NCBI GenBank assembly: GCA_039566865.1
Contig: CM076949.1
Coordinates: 13,927,501-13,991,500 of the forward strand
From: Aurelia coerulea
Taxonomy: Eukaryota; Cnidaria; Scyphozoa; Semaeostomeae; Ulmaridae
DNA length: 64,000 nt
Reading direction: 5' to 3'
Below, in pieces: positions 12,405 through 23,000 of this stretch (position 1 is the first letter of the stretch; the number at the start of each line of letters is the position of its first letter). The notes under the pieces were generated by a model. That model saw only the letters and a program-made list of their open reading frames with translations. It searched no databases and had not been told where the DNA came from. The translations under genes were made by a program, and so were the position numbers.

Positions 12405-12965
12405 GGTCTAGTGGCCTTGCCTGTCGGTCACAAAACACTTGCGATCACGACAAAAATGGTTTGTGAAGCTCAATTTTATGAAATTTGAAAACTATAAAGG
12501 CTGATGAATCGATTTGGTCACTGGAGGTTTTCTCTTCAAATTGTATTATGCTGCAAAGTAACGAAGGAAGTATTTCGACACCGCATTCCGTAGGCACAGC
12601 TGGAGGTCATCCAAAGATCTATCAACAAACGCTTTGTTCTCCCAGGCTGACCTGCTTTAATGATGAGGTGTTATGAAAAAGTTAATAAACATTTTGAGTT
12701 GCCCTAAACCATATCCTGTTTTCGAACTCACACGACTGTTCCAAGCTGTTTGCTAACTCGTAGAACATGCCGGACCAAAATGAAACTTAAGTTAGTTGAC
12801 GGAGCTATAGCCAACGGTTTTTAAAAAATAACATCAACTCAATTGAAATCTAGTACCAGGAAATCTAATATCAATCTTAAAAAACCAAAATTCAAGCTAC
12901 TAGCTATCAAAGTTACAGAGAAATCATAGTTACAGGTAGGTTTATTCAATTTTGGAATCAAGTAA
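12405..12965. other. No gene recognised
   Basis: A short TGGTCTAGTGG string near 12,403 is reminiscent of a tRNA A-box, but no B-box or cloverleaf follows. Nothing else is supported. Confidence 0.5.
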
Positions 12966-13215
12966 TCAACTTACAGCTACCATTAAAGGGCTAATATCAC
13001 CATTCACGAAAATTTGATATATCAACATTCTTTCACCGGTGAATTCGATGAGATCACCAAAACGCGATATTTTGGCAAGAAGTGCCCCCAAAAGCCCCTG
13101 AAAGTTGCGGAGGTGCTGAAAATTACCGCGCAAAGAAAGAGACTGGATCGAGTGGTTGTGAAAGGTCTGTGACGTAACAGCAGGAAGTACGCCAGTCGCA
13201 AGCAACCGAAGCACT
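12966..13215 (-). repeat. Repeat R2, copy 1
   Basis: Matches 18,115-18,326 in reverse complement: a CTTCCTGCTG...TGACGT word, the TTTGGGGGCACTT block, GATCTCATCGAATTC, the GGTGAAAGAATGT block, and GGTGATATTAGCCCTTTAA at the end. The two frames covering it on the minus strand (to 13,295) have no recognisable domain. Confidence 0.65.
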
Positions 13216-13338
13216 GTTGGGGACTTGGGCAAGTCCAGGGAATCGAAAAAACAAACGAGATAAATGTCGGAAATAGCGTCTGAATTATCATTCAAATCAA
13301 AAGATGTGTGCTACGACGTCAAAGAATATGTTATTTAA

Positions 13339-14193
13339 CCCTATATTAACCGGGTAAAAAAAAGTGATTTTCTACCGGGGGGGGCGTTTTTCGCCCCACC
13401 TGTTTTTCTCCGCAACTATAACAGCTATGACAATGAAACTTGCACTGTGTCATAATTTAACAAAGGAGAATCTAAAAATAGTACCAATCAATCAATAGTC
13501 ACATGATTGGTTGCTAGGCAACCAAAAACAATGCAAATTTTGAGAAAATCGAGCTATTTGCAGAAAAGGGCCCATTATTAGCAAATAGCTAGATAAAATT
13601 GGCAAAAAACCATCCAAATACATGAATGATATCATTAATTTGTAGTTTCATATGGTTTCATACGGATATTTGTGGTTTCTAATGAATTAACTAATTAAAA
13701 AATGAAAATTTGATTCAATGCAAAATTGTTAGCTCAATAATTATGATTTAAACCATTAATTTCACATATTATTGGTTAAATCAAGTACCTTTATCGATAT
13801 TTGAGGTAATTCCATCAGTTTTGCATGAAAAATTACTCATTCATTAGGAATATGACGTCATAAATATTTATGACGTCATAGAAATAATAAACTGCTGATG
13901 TCAGCAAATATGAATAAATTATATATCAAATGAAAGTACTCATGAAGACGAATCGAATGGTATATATATTGTTGAGATTTAGTAACAAAGGAAGAAATTA
14001 GAGCCGTTTTAAAGAATTTCTTTGTGACCACTCTCCAAATATGGGCATGTGGTGGTCACGTGGTCAAACAATAGGTATTGAAATTTCTATTTTCTGATTG
14101 CCAACTAAATTTTAGGAAAAGTCAAGGAGTTTCAGCATTGTAAGTACCATCGTTTGGGAGCTATTTAAAAAAATCCGATAGAGGGGGCAAGAA
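13339..14193 (+). mobile_element. piggyBac-like non-autonomous element, 3' end damaged
   Basis: The left end is TTAA (13,335-13,338) followed by CCCTAT and then a G-run/C-run hairpin near 13,375-13,400. The interior aligns with the complete relative at 30,097-30,979. It shares the paired TGACGTCA sites and the TATATCAAATGAAAGTACTCAT block, then AATCGAATGGT, then CCACTCTCCAAATATG. The right terminal repeat is missing, and the sequence breaks at a GAGGGGGCAAG stretch near 14,181 where a different MITE has inserted. The interior carries a perfect 30-bp palindrome at 13,851-13,880 made of two TGACGTCA sites. Confidence 0.75.
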
Positions 14194-14761
14194 TAGACTG
14201 ATTACGATGAGTCCCAGTAATCGCTATCCAAAACGAGACTATTACGCCACACCGAGACCGCTCTTACTGGGACTCATAATATTACGGCAATATTTTTGGA
14301 CTGACTTTTTTCACTTTTGAACGCCCTTGGGAACGAGGCTGCTATACACAGTCATGTACAAAGTATACAACCAAATACAACGCCATTAGAATCTCTGCAA
14401 ATTCGATTGATTGATGTTGACCAACGGAAACTCGAAGCTCAAAGCAGAGTTTCAAGGAGCTTGGCCGGACAGAACAAAGTCTTACGAACAAGAATACCAT
14501 GAAAATAGTTGCCGACAATATAAAATCTTGTGCGTAGGTACTATTTTGCTGCTTTCGCTAAGCATTAACTGATTTATTGTGAAGTTTTCAAATCAATGTG
14601 TTTCATTTGAAAACTACAAATGTTTGTGCTTTTCTGCCTAGGCCCTTATCGAAACGAGGCAGTCATAGTCATTTCAAAATAATCGCGTTTGATTATGAGT
14701 CGTAGTTAGGAGCGTCCGGCAGTATTTCAATAGCGATAACTACGACCATATCATCAGTCTA
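14194..14761. mobile_element. Mutator-like MITE with a hairpin at each end, 9-bp target duplication
   Basis: The 568-bp element begins TAGACTGAT and ends with its complement ATCAGTCTA. Direct copies of GGGCAAGAA flank it at 14,185-14,193 and 14,762-14,770. A 9-bp duplication is typical of Mutator-like elements; the class is inferred from that. Just inside the left end GAGTCCCAGTAA pairs with TTACTGGGACTC (about 14,210-14,276). Just inside the right end GAGTCGTAGTTA pairs with TAACTACGAC (about 14,698-14,746). So both termini fold into similar but not identical hairpins. It contains no transposase. Confidence 0.75.
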
Positions 14762-14799
14762 GGGCAAGAAGAAGGCGAAGCAGCAACATCAAGCATCAT

Positions 14800-15300
14800 T
14801 ATCATCATATTATTATTTAAAGTTGATATGTACATAGTTACTAAAAACTAATTTAAATCAACTATTTACAATATAACAAAACTATTTACAAATTAAACAA
14901 TTACATCTTTTGCCATCCCATTCTTTGATCCCCCCTTTAAAACTTCTCAAGTTATCAGCTCTCTTTAGTTCATCATCTAGAGTGTTCCACAGGAGACTAC
15001 CTCTAAACGAAAGAGAATTTAGTCCATATCGATGTGACTGTGCTGATGGAAGCCTGCATAGCTCTTTGGTGCGGAGATTGTAAGGTATATCCTTTTTAAC
15101 AAAGAACTCCCAAATATATGAAGGGTTAAGATGGTTCATGGTCTTATAAATTTCTATCATAAAACTTTGCAGATTCTTCTGGTGAACTGTAACGCTTTCA
15201 GCCCTGGCTAAAAGTTGGTCAAATGATGAGTCATAATCTCCGTACAAAACCCTCAAGGCACGTTTATTTGTCCTATTTATATCTTTGTTAGCGACTTTAG
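14800..15300 (-). mobile_element. Family II LINE, C-terminal fragment
   Basis: Read on the minus strand: INRTNKRALRVLYGDY, VTVHQKNLQ, LNPSYI, LRTKELCRLP, LSFRGSLLWNTL, and a final RCNCLICK, with stop at about 14,882. This is the same C-terminal domain as in the LINE at 2,685-4,105. An ATC/ATT-rich tail lies at about 14,795-14,820. Only the last quarter of ORF2 is present. Confidence 0.88.
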
Positions 15301-15483
15301 TATGGCAAACTTCACATCGTCCTAGGCCTACACATCGAAGATCCATATCAAGATTCAAGATGACCCCATTGCCGATGAAAAATGGATAAAAAAGTGACAA
15401 ACGCATACTGAAATGATAGGAGACTCACAATTAATCTTAACATAAACAGTCTTACCTTTACAAGGAAAATTCTACATTCCCGG

Positions 15484-16386
15484 CCAAATAATAAGATTCA
15501 CAAAAGAAAATATATCGAACTGGATGAGGATTAATAAACTTAGTCTGAATGCCAGCAAAAGTGAATATATGGTTATAAGCCATAGGTGGCAATTAAATAG
15601 GGTAGGTGTTGATTTTCCAGATCTTGTCCTCAATAATGAAGTTACCAAAAGGGTTGAAAAGACAAAATATTTAGGAATCAACATCGACGAAAGCCTTACT
15701 TGGAAAGAGCAGTACAAAACTATCAAAAACAAGCTGAAAGGGGGCTCGAGCTCCCTGAGAAAGCTGAAAGACATCCTTCCGCAAAGGAAACTTGACCAAG
15801 TCTACAAAGCTCTCTTTGAAAGCCACCTGCGCTATGGCGACATTGTTTGGAGTACTCTTTTCAACACCAAACTATCCCAACTGCAACGATTACAGACAAG
15901 GGCAAAGAAGCTAATAGTGGACGCGAAGTATAAGGACGGTTGGAACTGTAAATGGCTCAATGTAAAGTCTTTGCTCTTCTTTGACAAAGGAGTCATGACA
16001 TATAAAATTCTGCATGGCCTTTGTCCCGAAAATCTTCGTCGTAAGTTCACTGAAAGATCCATGATTTCAGAGCATAGAACCAGAAATCATGGAGACCTGT
16101 AAATTCCCAAATTTGCGTTAGAATATGCAAAGCGAAGTTTCTACTCCTCTGGTGTCAAAAATTGGAATGATATCCCGGACAACATTCGAGAACAAGAATC
16201 AATCGCTCGTTTTAAAGCAGGTTTTAGAAAGTATCTTTTGAACCTACAAGACCCAAACATAACCCCTTGGTAGAGCAGCATATTTAAATTATTTACAAAT
16301 TTTTCTTTTAATTTTTTCTTTGAATACTTTGTAAATACGCTGAAAAGTTTTTGGCGTATAAATATTGATAAAATGAAAAAAAAAAC
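15484..16386 (+). mobile_element. L2/CR1-like LINE, RT C-terminal part
   Basis: The frame opens within the RT (MRINKLSLNASKSEYMVIS) and runs through KYLGINIDESLTWKEQ, LESHLRYGD-type and LQRLQTRAKKLI blocks to a SGVKNWNDIP C-terminus. It ends with a natural stop at 16,271-16,273. One nonsense codon TAA interrupts it at 16,100-16,102, between NHGDL and IPKFALEY; coding continues in the same frame. A 3'UTR of about 100 bp and a short A-run (16,376-16,385) follow. With a single stop and no frameshift, this is one of the least decayed LINE fragments here. Confidence 0.92.
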
Positions 16387-16651
16387 ACGCACAGGTTCTC
16401 CGCTAAACGGGCCCCAATTTACGCCTCTTGTTTACGATATGTAATAAAGTTTCTGCTTCTCTCTTCAACTTTCCGCTTCATTCTTGTCAAAAGCACTTTC
16501 TTGCAGACGATAAGATATCACTGAACCCAAAATGTATGAAATGTAATTCCTACTTATCAGAAAAGTTTTCATCTTTGTTCGTTAACCCTTTTTCCCGAAA
16601 GAAGACATCAGTCGTTCCGCAGAGAAGAGGTAATTCTCCAAGGAAGCACTG

Positions 16652-17510
16652 TTTTTTTTTTTTTTTTTTTTTTTATATATCATCATAAAATATTAAAATA
16701 TACAAAGCAACGACAACAGTTAAACTAGAATTGAGAAAAGAAAAAAAAATTATGTCGTTCGTAGCGAGAAAGGACACAAAGTCATCGAGTTCTCACTACG
16801 AACGACACTTACAACAGTTCAATACTACGACAGTATCTAGTCTAACAAAAAAACAACGTTACAAAAATTAAGGTGTTCCAGGTGCGTCAAAGAAATATAT
16901 CTCTGACTCACCTGTTGGGGTGCGCTGTGATTTGATGGTTTTATTTCTAGCCTAATCGCTGTGTTGATTTGATGAAGGAAATGGTCGCTTCCAGAATTAT
17001 TCTGTTTACAATCACATTTACGTTTGGGCTACCAAATAGTAGTAATTCGCAAATAGTCTTACTATCCAAACTCTCAATGTCAATGCCAGGAAGGTCCCCG
17101 AGCTGACCAAGGAGATCTCTACGCTGTAATTCAAAGAGAGGGCAATGCAGGAGAAAATGCTCGTTATCTTCTTTGCCTGTGCCACAAGCACAGAAAGGGT
17201 CCAGACATTCAAAATTATGCCTAAATTTGTGTTCATTTAAGGCACTAAAATTCAAACGAAGCTTGGTCAGAAGTCTAATACCTGCTATATCATGTATATT
17301 ATAAGTAGGCTTTTGAGCAGGCCTTATGATTCCCAGCAATTTACGCTTGAACTCAGCAATTGATGTAGAATTTCTAATATCAAGAGTGAGCGAGTTCCAT
17401 TCAGAAAAGGTATTCTGGAAGTAGGTTATTTGAACTGTTATTTGAATGGAACAACGATTATGTATGAATAGCTTAAAGAATACCCTTTCCAATAGTGCTA
17501 GATGTTAATA
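16652..17510 (-). mobile_element. LINE C-terminal fragment with CxC...H...C zinc motif
   Basis: The minus-strand frame 17,492-16,947 encodes FSEWNSLTLDIRNSTS, then RLNFSALNEHKFRHNF, then a motif CACGTGKEDNEHFLLHC. The C-x-C ... H-x4-C spacing is characteristic of the zinc-binding region that follows the RT in many LINE proteins. The plus-strand T-run at 16,652-16,674 is the poly(A) tail of this minus-strand element. The element is 5'-truncated; the RT core is absent. Confidence 0.85.
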
Positions 17511-17660
17511 GGTTTTGCACCAACAATTTGGAGGTATTGTGATTTTAGAGTCAGCAGGTCAATTTAGTCGACTGTTGTCGTTTGTTTACAATCAGGCTTA
17601 CGGTCACGGTCTTTTCTAAAAGAGTTCTCAAGTTTCAAGGACAAAAGTGTTGGGAATTTA

Positions 17661-17694
17661 CCAATGAAAAGTCTGCACGCAGGCTACCAATGAA
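17661..17694. mobile_element. P-element-type excision footprint
   Basis: CCAATGAA (17,661-17,668) is followed by one A, then AGTCTGCACGCAGGCTA (17,670-17,686), then a second CCAATGAA (17,687-17,694). The 17-nt core equals the outermost 17 nt of the terminal inverted repeat of the element at 20,027-23,210. P transposase is known to cut leaving 17-nt 3' extensions that are complementary to each other. Annealing and repair of these leaves one 17-bp repeat between two 8-bp target copies, as seen here. Confidence 0.8.
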
Positions 17695-18114
17695 GATTTT
17701 ATTCAACAAATACAACGTATGTAGCTTTCACGGTTCGGTTCTTTCATTGATGGAAAAGCTTTTATCCCGATGTCATCTGATATCATATTACTTCGATATG
17801 ACATATCCATCCCGGGAACAGAGGCAAACTGTCAATCGAAGTCTTCTGGTACGAAATGCTCCGAGCAATCCACGGAGTGCTTTTAATCACTTTTAATCGG
17901 TCCATTTTGATTTTTCGTTTCCTCACTTCAGGCTGGTTATCGCCAAAGAAGTCAGATTGTGGATAAAATTACCCAGATTTTTGGTATTGCTCCAGTCACA
18001 AAGCATACACTTAGCATGGTTGAAACAACGGATTTGCGGATAGAAGCAAGCGAGGAAGCAAGAAGCTACCTTGTTCTGCTTCTCCCATGAAGGCCTTTGC
18101 TATGACTCTCTCTC
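17695..18114. other. No gene recognised; (CT)n run
   Basis: No supported exon. A short (TC)n stretch lies at about 18,103-18,120, at the border with repeat R2. Confidence 0.5.
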
Positions 18115-18326
18115 TCTCTCGCGCCTTCCTGCTGTGACGTTGCAGCGCTCGTTACCAGTCTTCTATTCTTTGCGCTGTAATTTTGAAATATTACAGTAAA
18201 TTCTCAACTTTGGAGGGATTTTGGGGGCACTTATAGCCATAATATTGCGTTTTGGGTGATCTCATCGAATTCAGCGGTGAAAGAATGTCCATATATAGAG
18301 TTTTCGTAATTGGTGATATTAGCCCT
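18115..18326 (+). repeat. Repeat R2, copy 2, abutting a piggyBac-like element
   Basis: Reverse-complement match to 12,966-13,215. The match ends at ...AGCCCTTTAA, exactly where the piggyBac-like element at 18,331 begins. Copy 1 continues AGCCCTTTAATGG and so resembles the empty target. The sequence right of the element does not clearly resume R2, so the repeat may naturally end near this point. Confidence 0.65.
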
Positions 18327-18330
18327 TTAA

Positions 18331-19591
18331 CCCTATCCAGACTGGGCTTTTTGAGCTACTAGAAGACTGGGGGGGTCATTCGGCCCCCCTCTCTAAAATC
18401 GCCATTCCTTCATTTACGAAGACGAAACTCGCCACGCAGGTAGCCCTGCTTATGATCTATAATTTTTTAAAAAAATAATTCTAAAAATAGAAATGACGTC
18501 ATAATTATTCAAGACCAACTAGCACGTGTTCACGAAAAAATGAAAAAATCCACTTTTTTCTAAATCTTTGTAATTTTCTAAGATTGATTCATGAAACCAA
18601 ATTATGCCAATCAAAGCATTGTTAGAAGGTGAAAATATACCTATAAAGTGAAAAATTTGATTTTCGCAAATCCAAGATGGCGGACAGGGAGATTAAAATT
18701 CTTGTTTTCCCGAAAAATGACAAATGCAGCCGTAATAGAGAATTTCTCCATATATTACAATGAAAACTACTTCAATGGTAAGTGTTCGTTGCATACTTCA
18801 TTTTTCCTTTTGAAACTTTTGTTTTGATTATTGCAGAAAATGCTGACATCAGCATTTTTTCCCAGAAGTAAGCAAATGAGTTGGAAGGAAGAATGAAGGG
18901 GGAAATAGGAGGTTGAGGATAGTAATTTGGTGAAATTTTGATAATATCTTGACAAACTAAACACTTTCAAGTCAAAAAATTTTCACTGTAAAACAGATTC
19001 TCAAGATATGCATGAAAACTGATCGTTAGTAGTACTATGTGAGGATACCCCCGGGGAATCTTATACCGTTTGCGACCAATGGTGCACAAAATTCAAACAA
19101 AATTACATAGCTTGGGTGAAAACAAGCCTGTTGATCAGCTTTAATCTATTTATTGCTGATGTAAAACATTTGGGGTCGAAATATCCTTGCAGAAACACTG
19201 CTAACTAATTTTTGCCATTTTCTTAAAGATGACGTCATTAATGAGGTCACGTGACACATAATTGGTCTATTGTTCCTGGAAAATATTAAAGAGACCTTAT
19301 AGATTACAAGTATAGAAAGTAAAAAGGATACTATCAAAGGATCATGAGGTGATCTGGAATTACATCCATAAGCAGCTTACCTAAAAGTTGGCCCCGACCA
19401 CTCTGAAAAAACAGCCACCCCCCACCCCCCTGAATTTTTTTTTCAAAATTTCACACAAAATCATTCTTTAAAAGGATAGAAACTAGAAGTCAAAAAAACC
19501 ATTTCCTGGTTCGTTGAACCAATTTGGAGCAGTGCTCAGTCAAGTATGTGGGGGGGGGGGCTGAATGAGCCCCCCCCCAGTCTGGATAGGG
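18331..19591. mobile_element. piggyBac-like non-autonomous element, TTAA target site
   Basis: Flanked by TTAA at 18,327-18,330 and 19,592-19,595. The termini CCCTATCCAGACTGGG and CCAGTCTGGATAGGG are inverted copies. Each end also carries a G-run/C-run hairpin (about 18,369-18,392 and 19,550-19,578). TTAA duplication with 5'-CCCT ends is characteristic of the piggyBac group. The 1,261-bp interior has no transposase frame but includes two TGACGTCA sites (about 18,493 and 19,231). It appears distantly related to the copies at 13,339 and 30,097. Confidence 0.82.
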
Positions 19592-19782
19592 TTAAAACAT
19601 CTTCTACATCAAGTTGCATATTCTGTGCCTAGATTTTAAATTCTGCTGCAAGCACAGATCAGTGGCAACAAGAAACTTGAAAACCCCGCTCTCGCCATAA
19701 GCCTCCTTTCGTATATCCCAAAAGAGGTCACATGTTCATAAACTCCCCACCCGTCTTGCATAACCGAAACTCAAACAGCTGC

Positions 19783-19810
19783 GACCCAGGTGCGACGTCA
19801 CACCTGGGTC
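19783..19810. other. Perfect 10-bp stem hairpin with CGACGTCA loop
   Basis: GACCCAGGTG (19,783-19,792) and CACCTGGGTC (19,801-19,810) are exact reverse complements around the 8-nt loop CGACGTCA. It is not at the end of any element I can define. Function unknown. Confidence 0.7.
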
Positions 19811-20026
19811 ATTCCACATTGTTCTCGAAGATGAACTTGTTTCGAGCATCGAGAGATCAGGAAACCACAGATATGAAAAGTTGTTCTTTCCCATGTAATC
19901 CTACATTGGAGGAGCTTCTGTTTGAGTGGCATAATTGCGCAAGGGCCCTTGAAGTCATGTCAATCGGATTAAAATAGCGCCTTTGCAGGAGAGTTAGACA
20001 TAGAAGGAAAACAAGTCGATATATCA

Positions 20027-23000
20027 TAGCCTGCGTGCAGACTCAACTATCCTAAAGTGTAGAGTCTGCGCAACAAAGTCGAAACGCTTGTCCAGCCTCA
20101 TTTGGATGAACGTGATTGATCAATCAATTCACAAAGAAAGTTTGGTTAGCAACTCGGATTTTGATTGGACAAAAAATGCAGCTAGTGGCTCTGCGGTGCT
20201 GCAGCCTGTTTGCGCAGTGTTGGATTGAAAAGCGCGTCAATATGCCACGATTACGCGACAATCATCCTTCATGGCCGACAAGTCTGCAAGCAAGTATTGC
20301 GTGAAAAAGCAATTATTTTCACCACTGCATCAAACATTTCTTCGTACATTCTTTGCTTGAAGCATATTTCGTTGAAGGATGGTCGCAAAGACTTTAATTT
20401 GCTCGATGGAAAAGGGAAATTTAACGTGAACGCTGATTTGCAACAATCCATTGGAGATCGTCGTCCGGCCTAGATAGGCCCACGGCAAAGTATATTTGCA
20501 GAGAATGTCTCAGACTTCTGCAGCGCATCCATTCTGCACGTCAAAAGCAGAACGTTTTGGAGGATCAAGCATCCAACATTTACTAGCAGGCACTTTTACA
20601 GCAAAAAAAGCAACTTTTGAAAAATGCAATTACAAGCTAGCAGGGCCTCCGAGGAAACCAGAAAAGTGGGGGGGGGGGGACTTGAAACACAAATATTACC
20701 ACTGCACACAACACAACATGATGACCTGCCTTTCAGAACTGCGTAATTAAAGTGGGGGGGGGGGATGGCCCTTTTTTGTATTTGAAGACTGATGATTCTC
20801 TTGCATTTTGGCACCAAATTTGATAAAATACCATCAGTAGAAGTAACATAGGCCTACATTTTCTTGGCTAAAAGATGAGTCACAACCACATTTGGTCCAA
20901 GGTTTTTGATATAATGCATCCTGCAACATCCTACATTGTCCCAAGATGCTGATTATATCCTGTACTTGATTTTCTTTCATGAGCAATAATAATGTTCAAT
21001 GTTCAATTTATGTTCAAACGTCTTGAAAATTGTATTCATTTGTGTCTAGTGATTTTGAGAAAATGCTGACAAAGCTCAAAATGCTACAAGCAGAACATAA
21101 GAAACCTAACTACTTTCTTGAAGTGTACTGGGCTCTGCTCTATAAAAAAACCATATTTGGTAATGTTCTGCTTGTGACATTTGTGAAAAAGAGGTTCAAA
21201 AAGATGCATATCATTGCAATGTCTCAAAGGACTGATCTTGCAACACTTGCACAATCTTGAAAGGAGCATGGCTTGAAGGAGGTTGAATTGAGTATATTAA
21301 CCCAATTAGAGCTTGACCAAGCTTTGCAATAATCATATTCTAGAATTATTCTCAAACAGACAAAAATTCAAGCTTGTTTGAGTTTGCCTTCAGTTCAAGC
21401 TTTAAAACAAAAACAGCAACAAAGATTCGTTTTCCCAAAGGAAAACCCAGCAGCATCTGCTTGAACTGGAAATGAGCTTGAATGGTGACTGTTTTCAGTA
21501 TGATAACATTCCCACTTTAGATTCATGTCAGTCTCAAGAGAGTTCAAATTAATTTGCAGAGCATGTTTCCCTGCGCCAGTTGTGAAGGTGCATGCTCCAA
21601 GCTAGCACAAGTGGTGCAAAACTCTTACTTGAATCAAGCTCTCAAATATGCTCAAACCATACTCAAAACAAATTGGTATCAGGCTTGAAGCATGCTGCAA
21701 ACAAAATACTCAATATTTTGCAAAAGGATTGCCCACGAAGGATGCCTAAATAATATAGAGTGGAAAGATAGAGCACAATTCAGAGATAATTTCTGTCAAT
21801 TCTGGTTCAGAAGACCTGACATTCACAATGTTTCTTAAGTAAGTGTTTTTCCAATACCCACCCACAGTTGGTAGAACAGAGGATCAGGCCCGGTCTGGTT
21901 ATCAGGCTAGCTAAGCACCTGATAGAGTTCTTGGCTATGGAACATTTGTTACTCTTGTGTAGAGACTGGGGCCAAATTCAAAACAAAAATTTTTTTTTTC
22001 TGTAGATCTTGAAGCAGTTGCTGTGGTGAGCACTGCAAGTTTCACTGAAGAATCCAGAAATGCCCTTATTTCCCGAACTTGTCCATACCATTTTCTAAAG
22101 GCTGGTTTCTGAGTAGTGCCAAGTCCCCTGTAAGAATGAAAATTGAAAATATGAGCCACAATATATGTACCAGCCTAATCTTTTTGACATGCAGATATCA
22201 CTCCAAAGAGCTAATGAAGCTGAGTCTCAGAAACTCATTTAGAACGTTGGTGGCCAACAATGTCCTAAATTCAGTTTAGTTTAAATATTTTAAATATATG
22301 AAAAGTGCTAGACAGTTGCTGCATTGTCTCTCTTCTACTTTAAAGGGTTAAAATCTACTATTTCACAGTTAGCTTTCAACCATGCATGCATTCACTTCTA
22401 TTTGAATTTAAAAAACACAGCAAATGTAGGGGCTACAGAATTCAAAGCTATACATTGGCTCCCCACCAAGAGTTGATCAGCATACATGTGTAAACATAAT
22501 GAAATTTTTCAAAGGAACGGCTCCAGCCTACAGTATACTGGTGAAATATTCCACTCAATCGACCAAAACCGAGTGACAAGAAGGTCTAAGTTTAAACTAA
22601 ACCTCCCATTTCGCAAAAGTTTGTGGACAGGGCAGAAGGATTATGAAAATGAAATTAAAAGATAATATGATATGATAATAGAAAATAAAATGTAAAGCAT
22701 GATAATGTAAGTGAGAGTAGTAGGTACCTTCCTCGTGAGAATGCCAACTTGTCCAGGTGATGTGAAGAGAATGCTGAATATCCTTTTTTCTTCGATTTCA
22801 ATCAAAAACCTTCTCTGACTGGTCAGAATAAATTGCAGCAGCGTTGATACAAATGCCCTTGAGTTTCAAGCATCAACGACTAGAATGGTGAAATAGCACG
22901 AGTATGGAGTATGGAAGGCAACCAAAATTGAAAAAAACATCGAAGGGACTTTTCTTGATCCTCAAATATGTTGGGAACCCGAAAATATATCTTAACGATT

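Noticed and set aside
12403..12470. tRNA A-box-like TGGTCTAGTGG as tRNA or SINE head
   Set aside because: No B-box, cloverleaf or SINE body follows.
13022..13295. Two overlapping minus-strand frames as gene
   Set aside because: They lie on repeat R2 in different frames, and the second copy does not keep either frame.
20116..20473. Two overlapping frames near the left end of the P-like element as transposase exon
   Set aside because: No THAP zinc ligands in correct spacing and no catalytic motif; terminal-repeat sequence makes up part of them.
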